Positions 1-9,454 of a stretch of 64,000 nucleotides of DNA are shown here, in pieces. This DNA comes from Pyronema omphalodes (taxonomy: Eukaryota > Ascomycota > Pezizomycetes > Pezizales > Pyronemataceae): the NCBI GenBank assembly GCA_024516155.1, contig JAJJXM010000001.1, positions 1-64,000 of the forward strand, written 5' to 3'. The notes under the pieces were generated by a model. The model searched no databases. It saw only the letters and a list, made by a program, of their open reading frames with translations, and was not told the DNA's origin. Position numbers and translations under genes: made by a program. Every line of letters starts with the position of its first letter. Position 1 is the stretch's first letter.

Positions 1-9
1 ATCAAGAAG

Positions 10-1973
10 TTGATTGAGGCAGCCGGGGAAGGAGCTGCTATGAACGAACAGTTGCAGCAGATGAAAGGGTTATACCAGGAAATAGCCCAAGGCATGCAGA
101 AAGCCTATGATATTTTGGCGAAAAAAGGGGACTTGGACCAGGAGGTTAACCTCCAAACTGTGACGCGGCTAGTTCAGGCCAGCAATGAATTTGCTGGGCA
201 AGTATAGAAGACAATTGGCGACCTTGCTACAGATGCAAAGTCAAAGGAAGCAGCAAATCAAGCAGCTGCTGAGAGATTGAATCAGGGCATTCAAACGACA
301 AATGCCATTCTCGAAGCCTTTGCTCAGAGGCAGAGGGCAATTAACAGAGAAATCGAAAGATGGGCATTCGAGAAGAACACTCGGGATGCCATTAGACAAC
401 AGGACGATGAGCAACGGGACAGGCGTATTGAAGCTCTTTGTGTACCTGAGGAAACACATCAACAGCGCCTACTCGACTACGAGGAGCAAAGGGAGGAGGA
501 GAAATTGGAGTTGGTCAACGAGGTCATCAGCCTTGTTATGTCCAAAATCCAGAAAAAAGAAAATTTTGATGCAAAGTCTCTCACTGAGGCTATGCATGAG
601 GAGATGACTCCAAAACCCCCTTCCCTTGGCAGAGCACCAGAATTCCCGTTACCACCATCAGAGAATGGATCCCTTGATATTGGTCAAGGAAATGGTGGAG
701 GAAAGTCACCTGGTGGGAGACTTCCGCCACCTCCACCACCTCATCTGACCCTTCAGATGATGAAGATTCAGATAATGAGTACATCAGAAAGGCATTGGAA
801 AGGAAGCGCCAGGAGCGCAAGGAAAAACAGAAAAAGACGAACCCAGAAGCAAAGAATGCAACAGAGGCATTCTTAGAGTCGCTGGTTAAGAAATTGCAAC
901 AATCAGAACCTGTTGGACCGAAAAGGCCCAAGATGCCTGAGATGAAGGCGCCACAGTTCTTTAGTGGGAAGGATGAGACATTGTTCAGGACATGGTGGAT
1001 GTCAGTTAAAGATTATATCGAAACGTACACAAAAACATTTCCAGATGAAGATGATCAGGTTAAGTGGGTTGGTAGCTTGCTCACGCATAAGGCATTGAGC
1101 TGGCACCAGGAAAGAAGGAAAAGCATTCAACGACAGGGTTTAAGGGATACTTGGGTTGCATTTTCAAGTGCAATTGAGACTCGATTTGAGGATAGGCGAG
1201 AGGCCCAAAAAGACGTCAAGAGGATTACGGAACTCCAATACGATGGAGACATTGACGATTACATCACCAAGTTGGAGGATCTGAATATGAGGGTTGGGGC
1301 AATTGGTCCCATGTACAGGAATGTCATCTGGGAGGCGATGACACCTGCAATTAGAAAAATGGTTTATCAGAGATGTGGCGGTATTCCAACTGATGATGAA
1401 GAGATGATTGATGCAGTAAAGGATGCTGCACATGTTGTTGAAGAATTGGACGAGGAATTGAAAGGTTCTAAGAGGAAGACTTTGGAGGTACGAGAGGATC
1501 GTACCAAGGACAAAAATAAGCATAAGGAAACTGTGCGCCCTAAGCAGGAGCAGCACAAGGACAAGTTTAGGGAGAAAAAGGATAAGAAAGTTTTTGCTGG
1601 AAAGAAATCAGAGAAACCGGCGGTATATGCCTCAGGAAGGGAGGCCCTACAAGGAGTTCCCCAAGCAGAAATTGACAAACACAAGAAGGAAAAGGCAGAC
1701 TGTTGGCGTTGCGGTCGTTCTGGGCATAAGATGTATGACTGTTACGCAAAAAAGACAGTTGGGGGAACTGAGTTGACAAGGCATGGAAAGGTAGCTTCTT
1801 CAGGGAAGAGGAAGCGTGATGATGATGGAATTGAGGAACAAGAAAAGCCTAAAGAAAAGAAGAAGGCTAAAACTGCTGCAGTAAGGCAAGATAATGAAGA
1901 TATGGATATGCCTGATGCGCAGCCAAGGATATGGGAATTGGAGGAAGATCAAAACATGGAATGGGATTTTTAA
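10..1973 (+). pseudogene. gag: gag of element A, interrupted
   Basis: This encodes the capsid/nucleocapsid protein that packages the element RNA. The first part, in one frame from 10, is Glu/Gln-rich and probably coiled coil. It is interrupted by TAG at 205-207 and stays open to about 740. Coding character then moves to another frame (open to the stop at 1971-1973), where an acidic Ser/Asp run, a capsid-like region and a CCHC zinc knuckle (CWRCGRSGHKMYDC, about 1701-1742) lie. The frame change falls between about 700 and 745 and implies a 1-nt indel. No ATG for the true start is visible, because it lies at or before the window edge. The 3' end overlaps pol by 43 nt in the -1 frame. Confidence 0.75.
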
Positions 1974-4900
1974 AGTCCTCTAGGGAGGCGTCACCCGAGG
2001 AGGAAATGCATACAGACGCATTAATTGGGAAATGTGCAGGAACAAAACGGAAAACAACGGACAGCCTTGAGTCGACCAAGACTAAGAGTCGACGATCGGA
2101 CAACGGAGATGAAATTCCAGGAACTAAGGAATTGGCACCTACTCCTCCTCACCATGGACCGAGACCAATAATCAATATGGTTCTCAATTGGTCCAAGAAT
2201 CAGCAACGCACAGTAAGAGTCCTCTTAGACACAGGCTCTACTGCTGCCCTCCTGGACAAAACTTTTGTCCACAAATTCAAGATTCCAACCGTCAAAAGAG
2301 ACACTCCCCTCCAAATTCGCAACTTCAACAATGAAATAGTTGCTGGAGCAGGAGTATTCTTTACGGTTCCATTCATTTTGCAGCATAAGAGCCACTTTGC
2401 TGCAGAATCATTCGAAGTCGCACCACTTGATAGCGACTGTGATGCTATCCTTCCATATTGGTGGATGGCACAACATCAGCCCTGCAACCTCTGGGGAGAT
2501 CAGAACCAGATCTCATTTACCTCCTCACGTTGCAAAGAGAAATGCACTAAGGCGCAGGCCAGTGCCTTCTCCCTCCAGGTCGACAAACATGTACTCGACC
2601 ACCCAGAGGCCTTAATCTTAGGCCACATCTCATCCGTATCCACCACAGAAGAATTATCAGAGGCACTTCAACAAGTCCCCGAGAAGTTTCGTGGCTGGAT
2701 CAATATTATGACAAAGGAAGCAGCAGATAGGCTTCCAGAACACAAACCCTACGACCATACTATTGACATAAAAGAAGGAGAGACTCCTCCTTGGGGACCT
2801 GTCTACGCTCTTAATGAAGTTGAGCTTGAGACACTGCGAGAATGGTTGAAGGATATGCTGCGTACTGGGAAAATCAGACCTTCCAAGTCACCAGCAGCAG
2901 CTCCTATTCTCTTCGTCCCAAAGGCCCATGGCAGAGGTCTTCGGTTATGTGTTGACTATCGGGGCATCAATAAAATAACAATTGCCAACCGATACCCGCT
3001 CCCACTCATGTCAGAATTACAGGACAGAGTTCGAGGAGCTAAAATATTTACAAAGATGGATCTGAAGAATGGATACCATCTAATAAGAATAAAAGAAGGA
3101 GATGAATGGAAAACGGCTTTCAGATGCCGATATGGGTTATATGAATTTCTGGTTATGCCTTTCGGGTTGAGCAATGCTCCGGCCACATTCCAAGATATGA
3201 TGAATCATATCTTTAGGGACATGTTGGATCAGGGAGTCATTGCGTATATTGATGATGTTCTCATATATGCTGAGACAGAGGAAAAACATGACGAATTGGT
3301 AAAAGAAGTATTAAAAAGGTTGGAAGAAAATGGGTTGGTTATATCACCGGAAAAATGTGTCTGGGGACAAAAGAAAGTGGAATTTCTGGGATATATTATC
3401 AGTGAAAATGGGATTGAAATGGCTAAGGACAAGGTGGAAACCGTCCTTATATGGGAACCCCCAAAGTCCTTGAAGGAAGTACAAGGCTTTCTTGGATTCG
3501 CTAACTTCTATCGGAGATTCATTAAGGACTTCTCAAGAATATGTCGTCCTCTAACAGAATCAACGAAAGGCGATCCAAAGAAATGGGAATGGACTGTTGC
3601 TATGGAATTAGCATTTGACGAACTGAAGAATCGATTCACAACGGCACCAATCTTGCGTCATTTTGATCCAAGAAAGGTTTGTATAGTTGAGACTGATGCT
3701 TCGGATTTTGCTTTAGGCGCAGTTCTGTCCCAGAAAGGGGATGATGGAAAGTTGCATCCAATTGCTTTCCATTCAAGAAAGTTCACTCCTGCTGAAATTA
3801 ATTATGAGATTCACGACAAAGAGCTATTAGCTATTGTTGACTCTTTTAAAGTATGGAGAAGATATCTTGAAGGAGCAATGTTTACTGTGGAGGTTTACAG
3901 CGACCACCAAAACCTTGAGTATTTTACAACAACAAAAGTACTCAATCGACGTCAAGCTAGATGGGCTCAAGAGCTTGCTGGCGTTGACTTCAAAATTTAT
4001 TACAGACCTGGGGTTAAGAATGGGAAACCTGATGCTCTATCTAGGCGTCCGGAGTTCCGCCCTGAAAAGGGGGGAGGTGAAGATCAGCCGATTACGACGA
4101 TCCTACATAAAAATCATTTTGCATCAATTTCGTCAATCAGCAGTGCTGGAGAAGGAACATCTTTTATTATTTCTTCAGCGCGTCTTTCCTCTATTCCCTT
4201 GGTTAAATGGTCAGCAGAATTTTTGAAGATGGTTAAGGAAGCTGGAAAACTGGATCAGATTTACGTGGAGGCAACGAAGGAAATAAAGGAACCACTGATG
4301 ATAGAGGATGGCATACTCTATCGAAAAGAAAAACTTTGGGTACCAAAGGATTTGGTAAATACGGTTCTTGAATCCGAACATGACTCTAAAATTGCAGGTC
4401 ACTTCGGACAAGACAAAACTATTGAATTAATCCGAAGGAACTTCTGGTGGCCGAAGATGGAAGAAGGCATAATAAATTATGTGAAGAGTTGTATGGAATG
4501 TCAAAGGGACAAAAAGGCGCGGCACCTGAAGTATGGATTACTTCAACCTTTGGAATTACCCTATGCCCCATGGCAATCAATCGCCATGGACTTCATTACG
4601 GACCTACCGGAATCAAATGGATGAGATCAACTCTGGGTAGTAGTTGATCGATTTTCGAAAATGGCCCACTTCATACCATTGCAAAAAGACGGCAAGACAA
4701 CTGCAGACCTTGTCAGAATCTTTGCTAAGGAAATTTGGAAATTACATGGGCTACCTACAGACATTGTTTCGGATAGGGACTCCAGGTTCACAAGTACAAC
4801 CTGGAAAGCATTTCTTGGGACACTAGCCATCAAGCCTAGAATGTCCACAGCGTTCCACCCTCAAACCCACGGACAGACGGAACGAATCAACCAGACAATT

Positions 4901-5665
4901 GAAGCTTACCTCCGCTCTTTTGTCAATCATGAGATGGACGATTGGGTTGATTTGTTGCCAATGGCAGAGTTTGCCTACAATAACTCAGTAACCACCGCTA
5001 CAGGACTCTCACCTTTCTATGCGAATTACGGTTACAACCCCATTGCCAGCAACCCCACTGCAACTGCTGTGCGAAATCCAGCCAGCAAAGCATACGCCCA
5101 CTGGATGCATACTGTGCACGAAGGAGCAAAGATATCCTTACAGAAAGCACAAGAAAGAATGAAAAAGTATGCAGACCTACAACGAAAGGAGGCACCTACT
5201 TACCAAGTTGGAGACTTGGTTATGCTCGATGGACGACACATAAAAACAAGACGCCCATCACATAAATTGGATCACAAACTTCATGGTCCATTTCAAATCG
5301 AAAAAATCATATCCCCTACAGCATTACGTCTCACATTACCACGAAAATGGAAGATTCATAATGTCTTTCATATTTCCCTACTTGAGCCTTTCCACACCGG
5401 TACAAGAGCTCCACCAGACCAAAATAAAATTCTTAGGGAAGCAGACGATGTTGAGGGAAGCGAGGAGTACGACATTGATGAAATCATGAGCAGTTATAAA
5501 TCAGCAAACAGAGTACTTTACCTCGTTAAATGGCTTGGGTGGCCCAACAAGAAAGATTGGACGGCGGAACCCTTCGACAACTTTTCAGTAGGAGGTCAGG
5601 AAAAGCTAAGAGAATTCCATCTCAAGCATCCTGATTCTCCGAGGGACTACCGACTCAAGGATTAA
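1931..5665 (+). pseudogene. pol: pol polyprotein of element A with one nonsense codon
   Basis: The order is aspartic protease (DTG near residue 100), reverse transcriptase (YIDD near residue 439, preceded by LRLCVDYRG), RNase H (ETDASDF near residue 587), integrase zinc finger (H..H..CMEC), integrase core, GPY/F-like region and C-terminal chromodomain (about 5460-5620). The frame is open from 1931 to a TGA at 4622-4624. It then continues in the same frame to TAA at 5663-5665, so a single stop inside the integrase N-terminal core separates two otherwise coherent halves. The frame is -1 relative to gag. The overlap ends in a run of five T at the gag stop. It lacks the GGGAAAA heptamer seen in the other elements. 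Confidence 0.88.
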
Positions 5666-5836
5666 GGCTTAATGTTTTTCCCCACGAGGTTTTCATTAGG
5701 TCGAGTTGGTAGTAGGATGTAGGGGCTGGAGGACTACATCTATAATTGATCACTTAATCACTTGGCTGCGGCGAGGTGCGATCACAGAATGATGAACTAC
5801 GAGCTTCGGGACGAAGCTTGAACAGGGGGGAGGTGG

Positions 5837-7245
5837 TGTCACACCCTATAATGTGTGAGAATAGAATAGGTATCATATATAACGCTATGGAGAATATGGC
5901 AAACTCGACAGGAGAATGAATAATTAGGTTAGTATCCCGGGCCGGAACCCCCAGAGGAGCTCCGGCTAGCCACGTCACGTGATTCGTGACTTTCCGATGG
6001 GACCTCACGAGGATCCCGGCCCGAGGCGTCGAAACTATTATTCACTGTCAGTTTGGGAGGATTCAGGACGGAGAAGGGGAAAGGAACACTTACCTCAAGG
6101 GTGTCGACTTACCCTTGAGACAACTACGAACGACGCTGATGGAGAACGAAGAAGACGACGAAAGGTCACCTCCTTATACCTGAGGAGTATTCGGCAATAC
6201 ACGGCTACAATAGGGGCTGCATAGGAACAGGAGATTCCAAGAAGATGCAGATGCGGCGCAAGAGTGTCATCCGGTGTTACGAGTTGGGTGGACAGTTGGG
6301 CGAAGAGATAAGGCAGAGTCTAGTCAGCAAACAGGAGTGGAATGCAGGACAAGGGTCAACAGTGCATTAGCATGAGACGACGTCCAGCAGGGAACTCCAC
6401 TCAGGAAACCTGTTTCATGGAACTGATATGACGCGTCCTTAGGCCTAGAGCTGCCAACTTGGAACAAGACGGCGTTTGCATCCACACCAGGGTGTGGCTG
6501 CGCGCAAGTGCGCGCAGGTGGGACACATATGACATCACACAGGAATGTGACGGAGTGATCCACTCCGGTAGGGCATCAGGATGCCTTATGATGTCAGTGA
6601 CCTCTACTTGCAAGCGAGATTCTCTAGGGAGATCTATGATGGCGCGACTCATCCGATAAATGACTCATGCGTCATTATCACAACAGTTCATGCATAATGC
6701 AGTCAGACGGAGTTGCCCTCCGGTGTGACTCATAACCCCAGCACCTCATTGGAAGGTGTGGTAGTACAGTGAGCTAGTTCAAGGATTAATCTGACCAGGG
6801 CGAGCATTATGCAAGTGAGCAATTAATTTAATTGCGCGCTTAGGATAATGCAAGCCTCAGCAGATGCGTCACAGCTTTGACCCATGTCTTATCTCGTAAG
6901 CTCAGTTTGGCAGTTGGTTCCCCAAGGAAGGCTGGGCGAACTTGTAGACGAAAGTCTATAAAAGACCCTATGTCTTCCCTCTGTCTCCTCCATCATCATC
7001 CATTCATCCTCTACGCGACGATACACTATCTACACCAACAATTACCTCCGAAGACGACCCTTAAGTTTATTCGGCCTGTGATCGATTGATTTACTTCCTA
7101 GCTTTATCTTTGGAATACCTCTATTAGTTCTTGAGAACGAAGTGTCTGTTTGTCTTGAGAACGAAGTGTTTGTCTCCCCTAGGACGAAGCACTTGGAAGA
7201 ACGATCGAAAAGCCTCTGCATAGTCAGGACTGTGCCCAGGTTCAC
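5837..7245 (+). repeat. 3' LTR of element A
   Basis: The LTR begins TGTCACACC directly after a purine tract (5822-5836) and ends near TTCACA, where the sequence changes to the C-family LTR end. Its length is about 1.41 kb. The 5' copy is outside the window, so the boundaries cannot be confirmed by pairing. It holds no gene. It has a TATA box at 6957-6964 and two TGACTCA motifs (6661-6667 and 6726-6732) upstream of it. Confidence 0.75.
6957..6964 (+). promoter_or_regulatory. TATA box in LTR A
   Basis: TATAAAAG lies about 290 bp before the LTR end and is followed by a pyrimidine-rich stretch, as expected at a U3/R boundary. In this 3' copy it would fire outward into the C1 remnant. Confidence 0.5.
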
Positions 7246-7275
7246 ACAACGGCTCGTCAGCCGTGTGCCGTGACA
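7246..7275 (-). repeat. Remnant of element C1 3' LTR
   Basis: These ~30 bases, ending GTGCCGTGACA, match the end of both C2 LTRs (18450-18479 and 24332-24361). A G/C-rich tract follows (7276-7285, a purine tract on the minus strand), exactly as at 18480. The rest of this LTR must lie on the far side of element A, outside the window. Confidence 0.75.
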
Positions 7276-7601
7276 GTGCCCCCCCGTTAGGCTCGAGTTC
7301 CTACGAGAGGAGAAGGTTTGTCTGGGTATGACTGGTGAAATTTCTCAGCGGCCTCAGTTTCGGATAGGTTCGTTTCCGGTTCCCAGGTTGGAGAGTCATG
7401 GCCGGTCCACTCGACGAGGTACTGCAGGTTTCCTCTTGACCAACGGCTATCCAGAATTTCATCCACGAACCATTCTTCTTCGCCGTCTACTACTACCGGT
7501 AGGGGCGGTGGAATAATCTGGCCAGGGAGGGGGTCCGAAGGGGCTGGGTTTGATAGGGACACGGGGAAGGTCCTGTGGTGTTTCATGGTCTCCGGTATAT
7601 C
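7276..7601 (-). pseudogene. pol: C1 pol 3' end: chromodomain
   Basis: The frame 7287-7596 on the minus strand encodes the integrase tail and a chromodomain (EEWFVDEILDSRWSRGN, then a WTGHD segment and DSPTWEP). Chromodomains on integrases are thought to guide insertion through histone marks. It is cut by element B at ATATC. The rest of the gene resumes at 15094. It differs from C2 at a few residues, for example YLVEW here against YLVKW in C2. Confidence 0.85.
7597..7601. repeat. Target-site duplication of element B, left copy
   Basis: ATATC lies directly before the B LTR and is repeated at 15094-15098 directly after it. The uninterrupted C2 copy has a single ATATCC at the matching place, near 18800. 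This fixes both B termini. Confidence 0.9.
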
Positions 7602-8331
7602 TGTCACAACGCTCCCGTGACATGCTCCTGGCCTCCGCCGTCACCACCGCAGGGCTATGGGTGATCGTCATCACCCTAGCAATCTGCTACGCTGTCATGA
7701 AGTGAAGGGATAGGGTTAGGGCAAGGGGCTGGGCCCCTTGCCGAGGATTTTCATATGTTCGGAGTTATTTCTTATTTGGATTTCTTTTAGGTATCACGGC
7801 GGCTAGGAAAATGTTGGAATCTTTTACTTCTCTCTTTTGGTATGTACTCTTTCTTTACTATTTGGAATGACGGCGGTTAGCCAGGAAGTTATCTCTTTCG
7901 GTATGTACTCTTTCCTTGTTATTATTATTTGGAATTACGGCGTTTAGTTATCTTGCTTTCTTATTTGAATTACGGCGGTTGGCAAATGTTGGGGAATGTT
8001 GGTCATGTATGTAGTTATCACGGCGGTTAGCATTGGGAGCATTCTCCGCAGGCGGAGAATGCTGAGTCACGAGTCATGAAGGAACAAGTATAAGAGGAGG
8101 AAATTTGTATGTAGTTTATTTCTTCACGCAATCAAGTTTCTATTTACCCCGATCCTATCTACAAAAGTTCCCTTGTGATATCCCATCTCTCCAAACTCAC
8201 CTGTGATTTCCCAGCCCACAAACCCTTGCCCATTCCCAACTTACCAGCCTTACCTAACCCGCAGCCGCCCTCCTCGCCGCCGAAAACCCCGCGCTGCCTG
8301 TCGTCAGTAACCGTGGATACGGATTCTGATA
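7602..8331 (+). repeat. 5' LTR of element B
   Basis: This 730-bp LTR is paired with 14364-15093. It holds five copies of an ACGGCGGTTAG-like motif (7796, 7870, 7937, 7972, 8020), a perfect hairpin (8039-8049 with 8052-8062), TGAGTCA (8063-8069) and a TATA-like TATAAGAG (8089-8096). The first ~100 bases are open in the frame that forms the tail of the third ORF in the 3' copy. Confidence 0.93.
8089..8096 (+). promoter_or_regulatory. TATA-like element of LTR B
   Basis: TATAAGAG lies about 240 bp before the LTR end and just after the hairpin and the TGAGTCA site. The same arrangement occurs in the 3' LTR near 14851. Confidence 0.45.
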
Positions 8332-8545
8332 TTTGATTGCGTCCTGTGTACGACACCCAACGCGGAACGAAGACCCAGAAAACCCAGAAAACCCAGAAGA
8401 CCCAGAAAACCCAGAAGAAGGCGCACACAGTGGCGTTCTTTCAGCTAAAAGAGCTCGGAGAACATATCGAACAAGAACCGACCGGATCGGCAAGCCCAGT
8501 GACCCCCGAACAACCATCCAGACCTCTACAGACGACCCTGCGGAA

Positions 8546-9454
8546 ATGGCGACCCCGGCAGGATTGGGACTTGTCACTCCGGTCACGATGACCCAGGAGC
8601 AGTTGAACCAGATCCTCATTCAACTCCATCGCCCCACGACAAACAGTAACCCCAAGGTGGAAGACCCGGAGCTGTACTACGGTGAACGGACTAAGCTGAG
8701 GGCATTCCTGACGCAATGCGAACTGAAGTTCAATTGTGAAGGGAATAGATTCGACACCGAACAGAAGAAGGTGAACTATGCGAGCTCCCGCTGTAGAGGT
8801 AACGCTTGGGCATGGATCGAGCCGTCCATCAAGGAGGGGAAAAGCGTATACACGACCTGGGAGGCCTTTAAGACTGCTGTTAGTAGGGCTTTCGGGGAAG
8901 CCGACTCAAAAGAAGTAGCAAGAAGAAAGTTCAAGATGATCAGGCAGGGCGCGCGATCCGCCGCTGCATACTGGGCCGAATTTCAAAGGATCAAATCCGA
9001 TTTAAGATACAATGACGAGACCTACATCGATCAATTGAGTGATGGACTAAACACAGACGTCCAACGACAGTTGGCACTCCTTGATGAACGACCAATGGAT
9101 CTCACGGAGTTCGCCAACAAGGCCATAGCGTTAGACAACCGACTATTCAACTTACGAACCCTGAGGACTCGGTATGAACCTCAATTCTATCACCACCCCC
9201 ATCTTAAGGGGCAGGGCCACGAATCTCGACTCTCCGACCCCGAACCAATGGAATTAGATTCCACTCGTCGACCGAAACCAAGGGATAGGACGGAGGAGGA
9301 TAGGCGGAAGCGGAATAACGAATGTTTTAACTGTGGAAAGGTGGGACACTACGCTGCGAAGTGCCCAAGTAAGAAACTATTCAGAGCAGCGGAAACTACA
9401 TTGGTAGAAGAGGGACTCGGTGAGACGTCGGGAAAAGAGAACCCCCAGGAATAA
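8546..9454 (+). CDS. gag: gag of element B
   Basis: This is the structural capsid/nucleocapsid protein. The frame is open from the LTR border (8333). The first in-frame ATG is 8546, giving 302 residues, and 8588 is an alternative. The middle has the capsid-like retrotransposon gag region (a W-containing segment near 8800, then AAAYW-like and L-rich helices). The C-terminus has a CCHC zinc knuckle, CFNCGKVGHYAAKC (about 9323-9364). The upstream leader (8370-8420) has a 9-bp tandem repeat of ACCCAGAAA type. The stop is TAA at 9452-9454. Pol overlaps in the -1 frame through a slippery site at 9430-9436. The gene looks intact. Confidence 0.85.
   Translation: MATPAGLGLVTPVTMTQEQLNQILIQLHRPTTNSNPKVEDPELYYGERTKLRAFLTQCELKFNCEGNRFDTEQKKVNYASSRCRGNAWAWIEPSIKEGKSVYTTWEAFKTAVSRAFGEADSKEVARRKFKMIRQGARSAAAYWAEFQRIKSDLRYNDETYIDQLSDGLNTDVQRQLALLDERPMDLTEFANKAIALDNRLFNLRTLRTRYEPQFYHHPHLKGQGHESRLSDPEPMELDSTRRPKPRDRTEEDRRKRNNECFNCGKVGHYAAKCPSKKLFRAAETTLVEEGLGETSGKENPQE

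Larger units (their letters stand above)
1..7245 (+). mobile_element. Ty3/Gypsy chromodomain element A, 5' end outside window
   Basis: The domain order is gag with a zinc knuckle, protease, reverse transcriptase, RNase H, integrase and chromodomain, then a polypurine tract (5822-5836) and a 3' LTR. This order is typical of Ty3/Gypsy chromoviruses. The window opens inside gag, so the 5' LTR and primer-binding site are not visible. The element is inserted in the LTR of element C1: the 30 bases after its LTR (7246-7275) match the last bases of the C-family LTR. Coding is broken in gag (a stop and a frame change) and once in pol, so it is probably non-autonomous. The exact right end is uncertain by 2-3 bases. 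Confidence 0.88.

Noticed and set aside
5837..7275. One 1439-bp LTR ending GTGACA, giving perfect TGTCAC/GTGACA ends
   Set aside because: The last 30 bases match the C-family LTR end and are followed by the C1 purine tract, so they belong to C1 rather than A.
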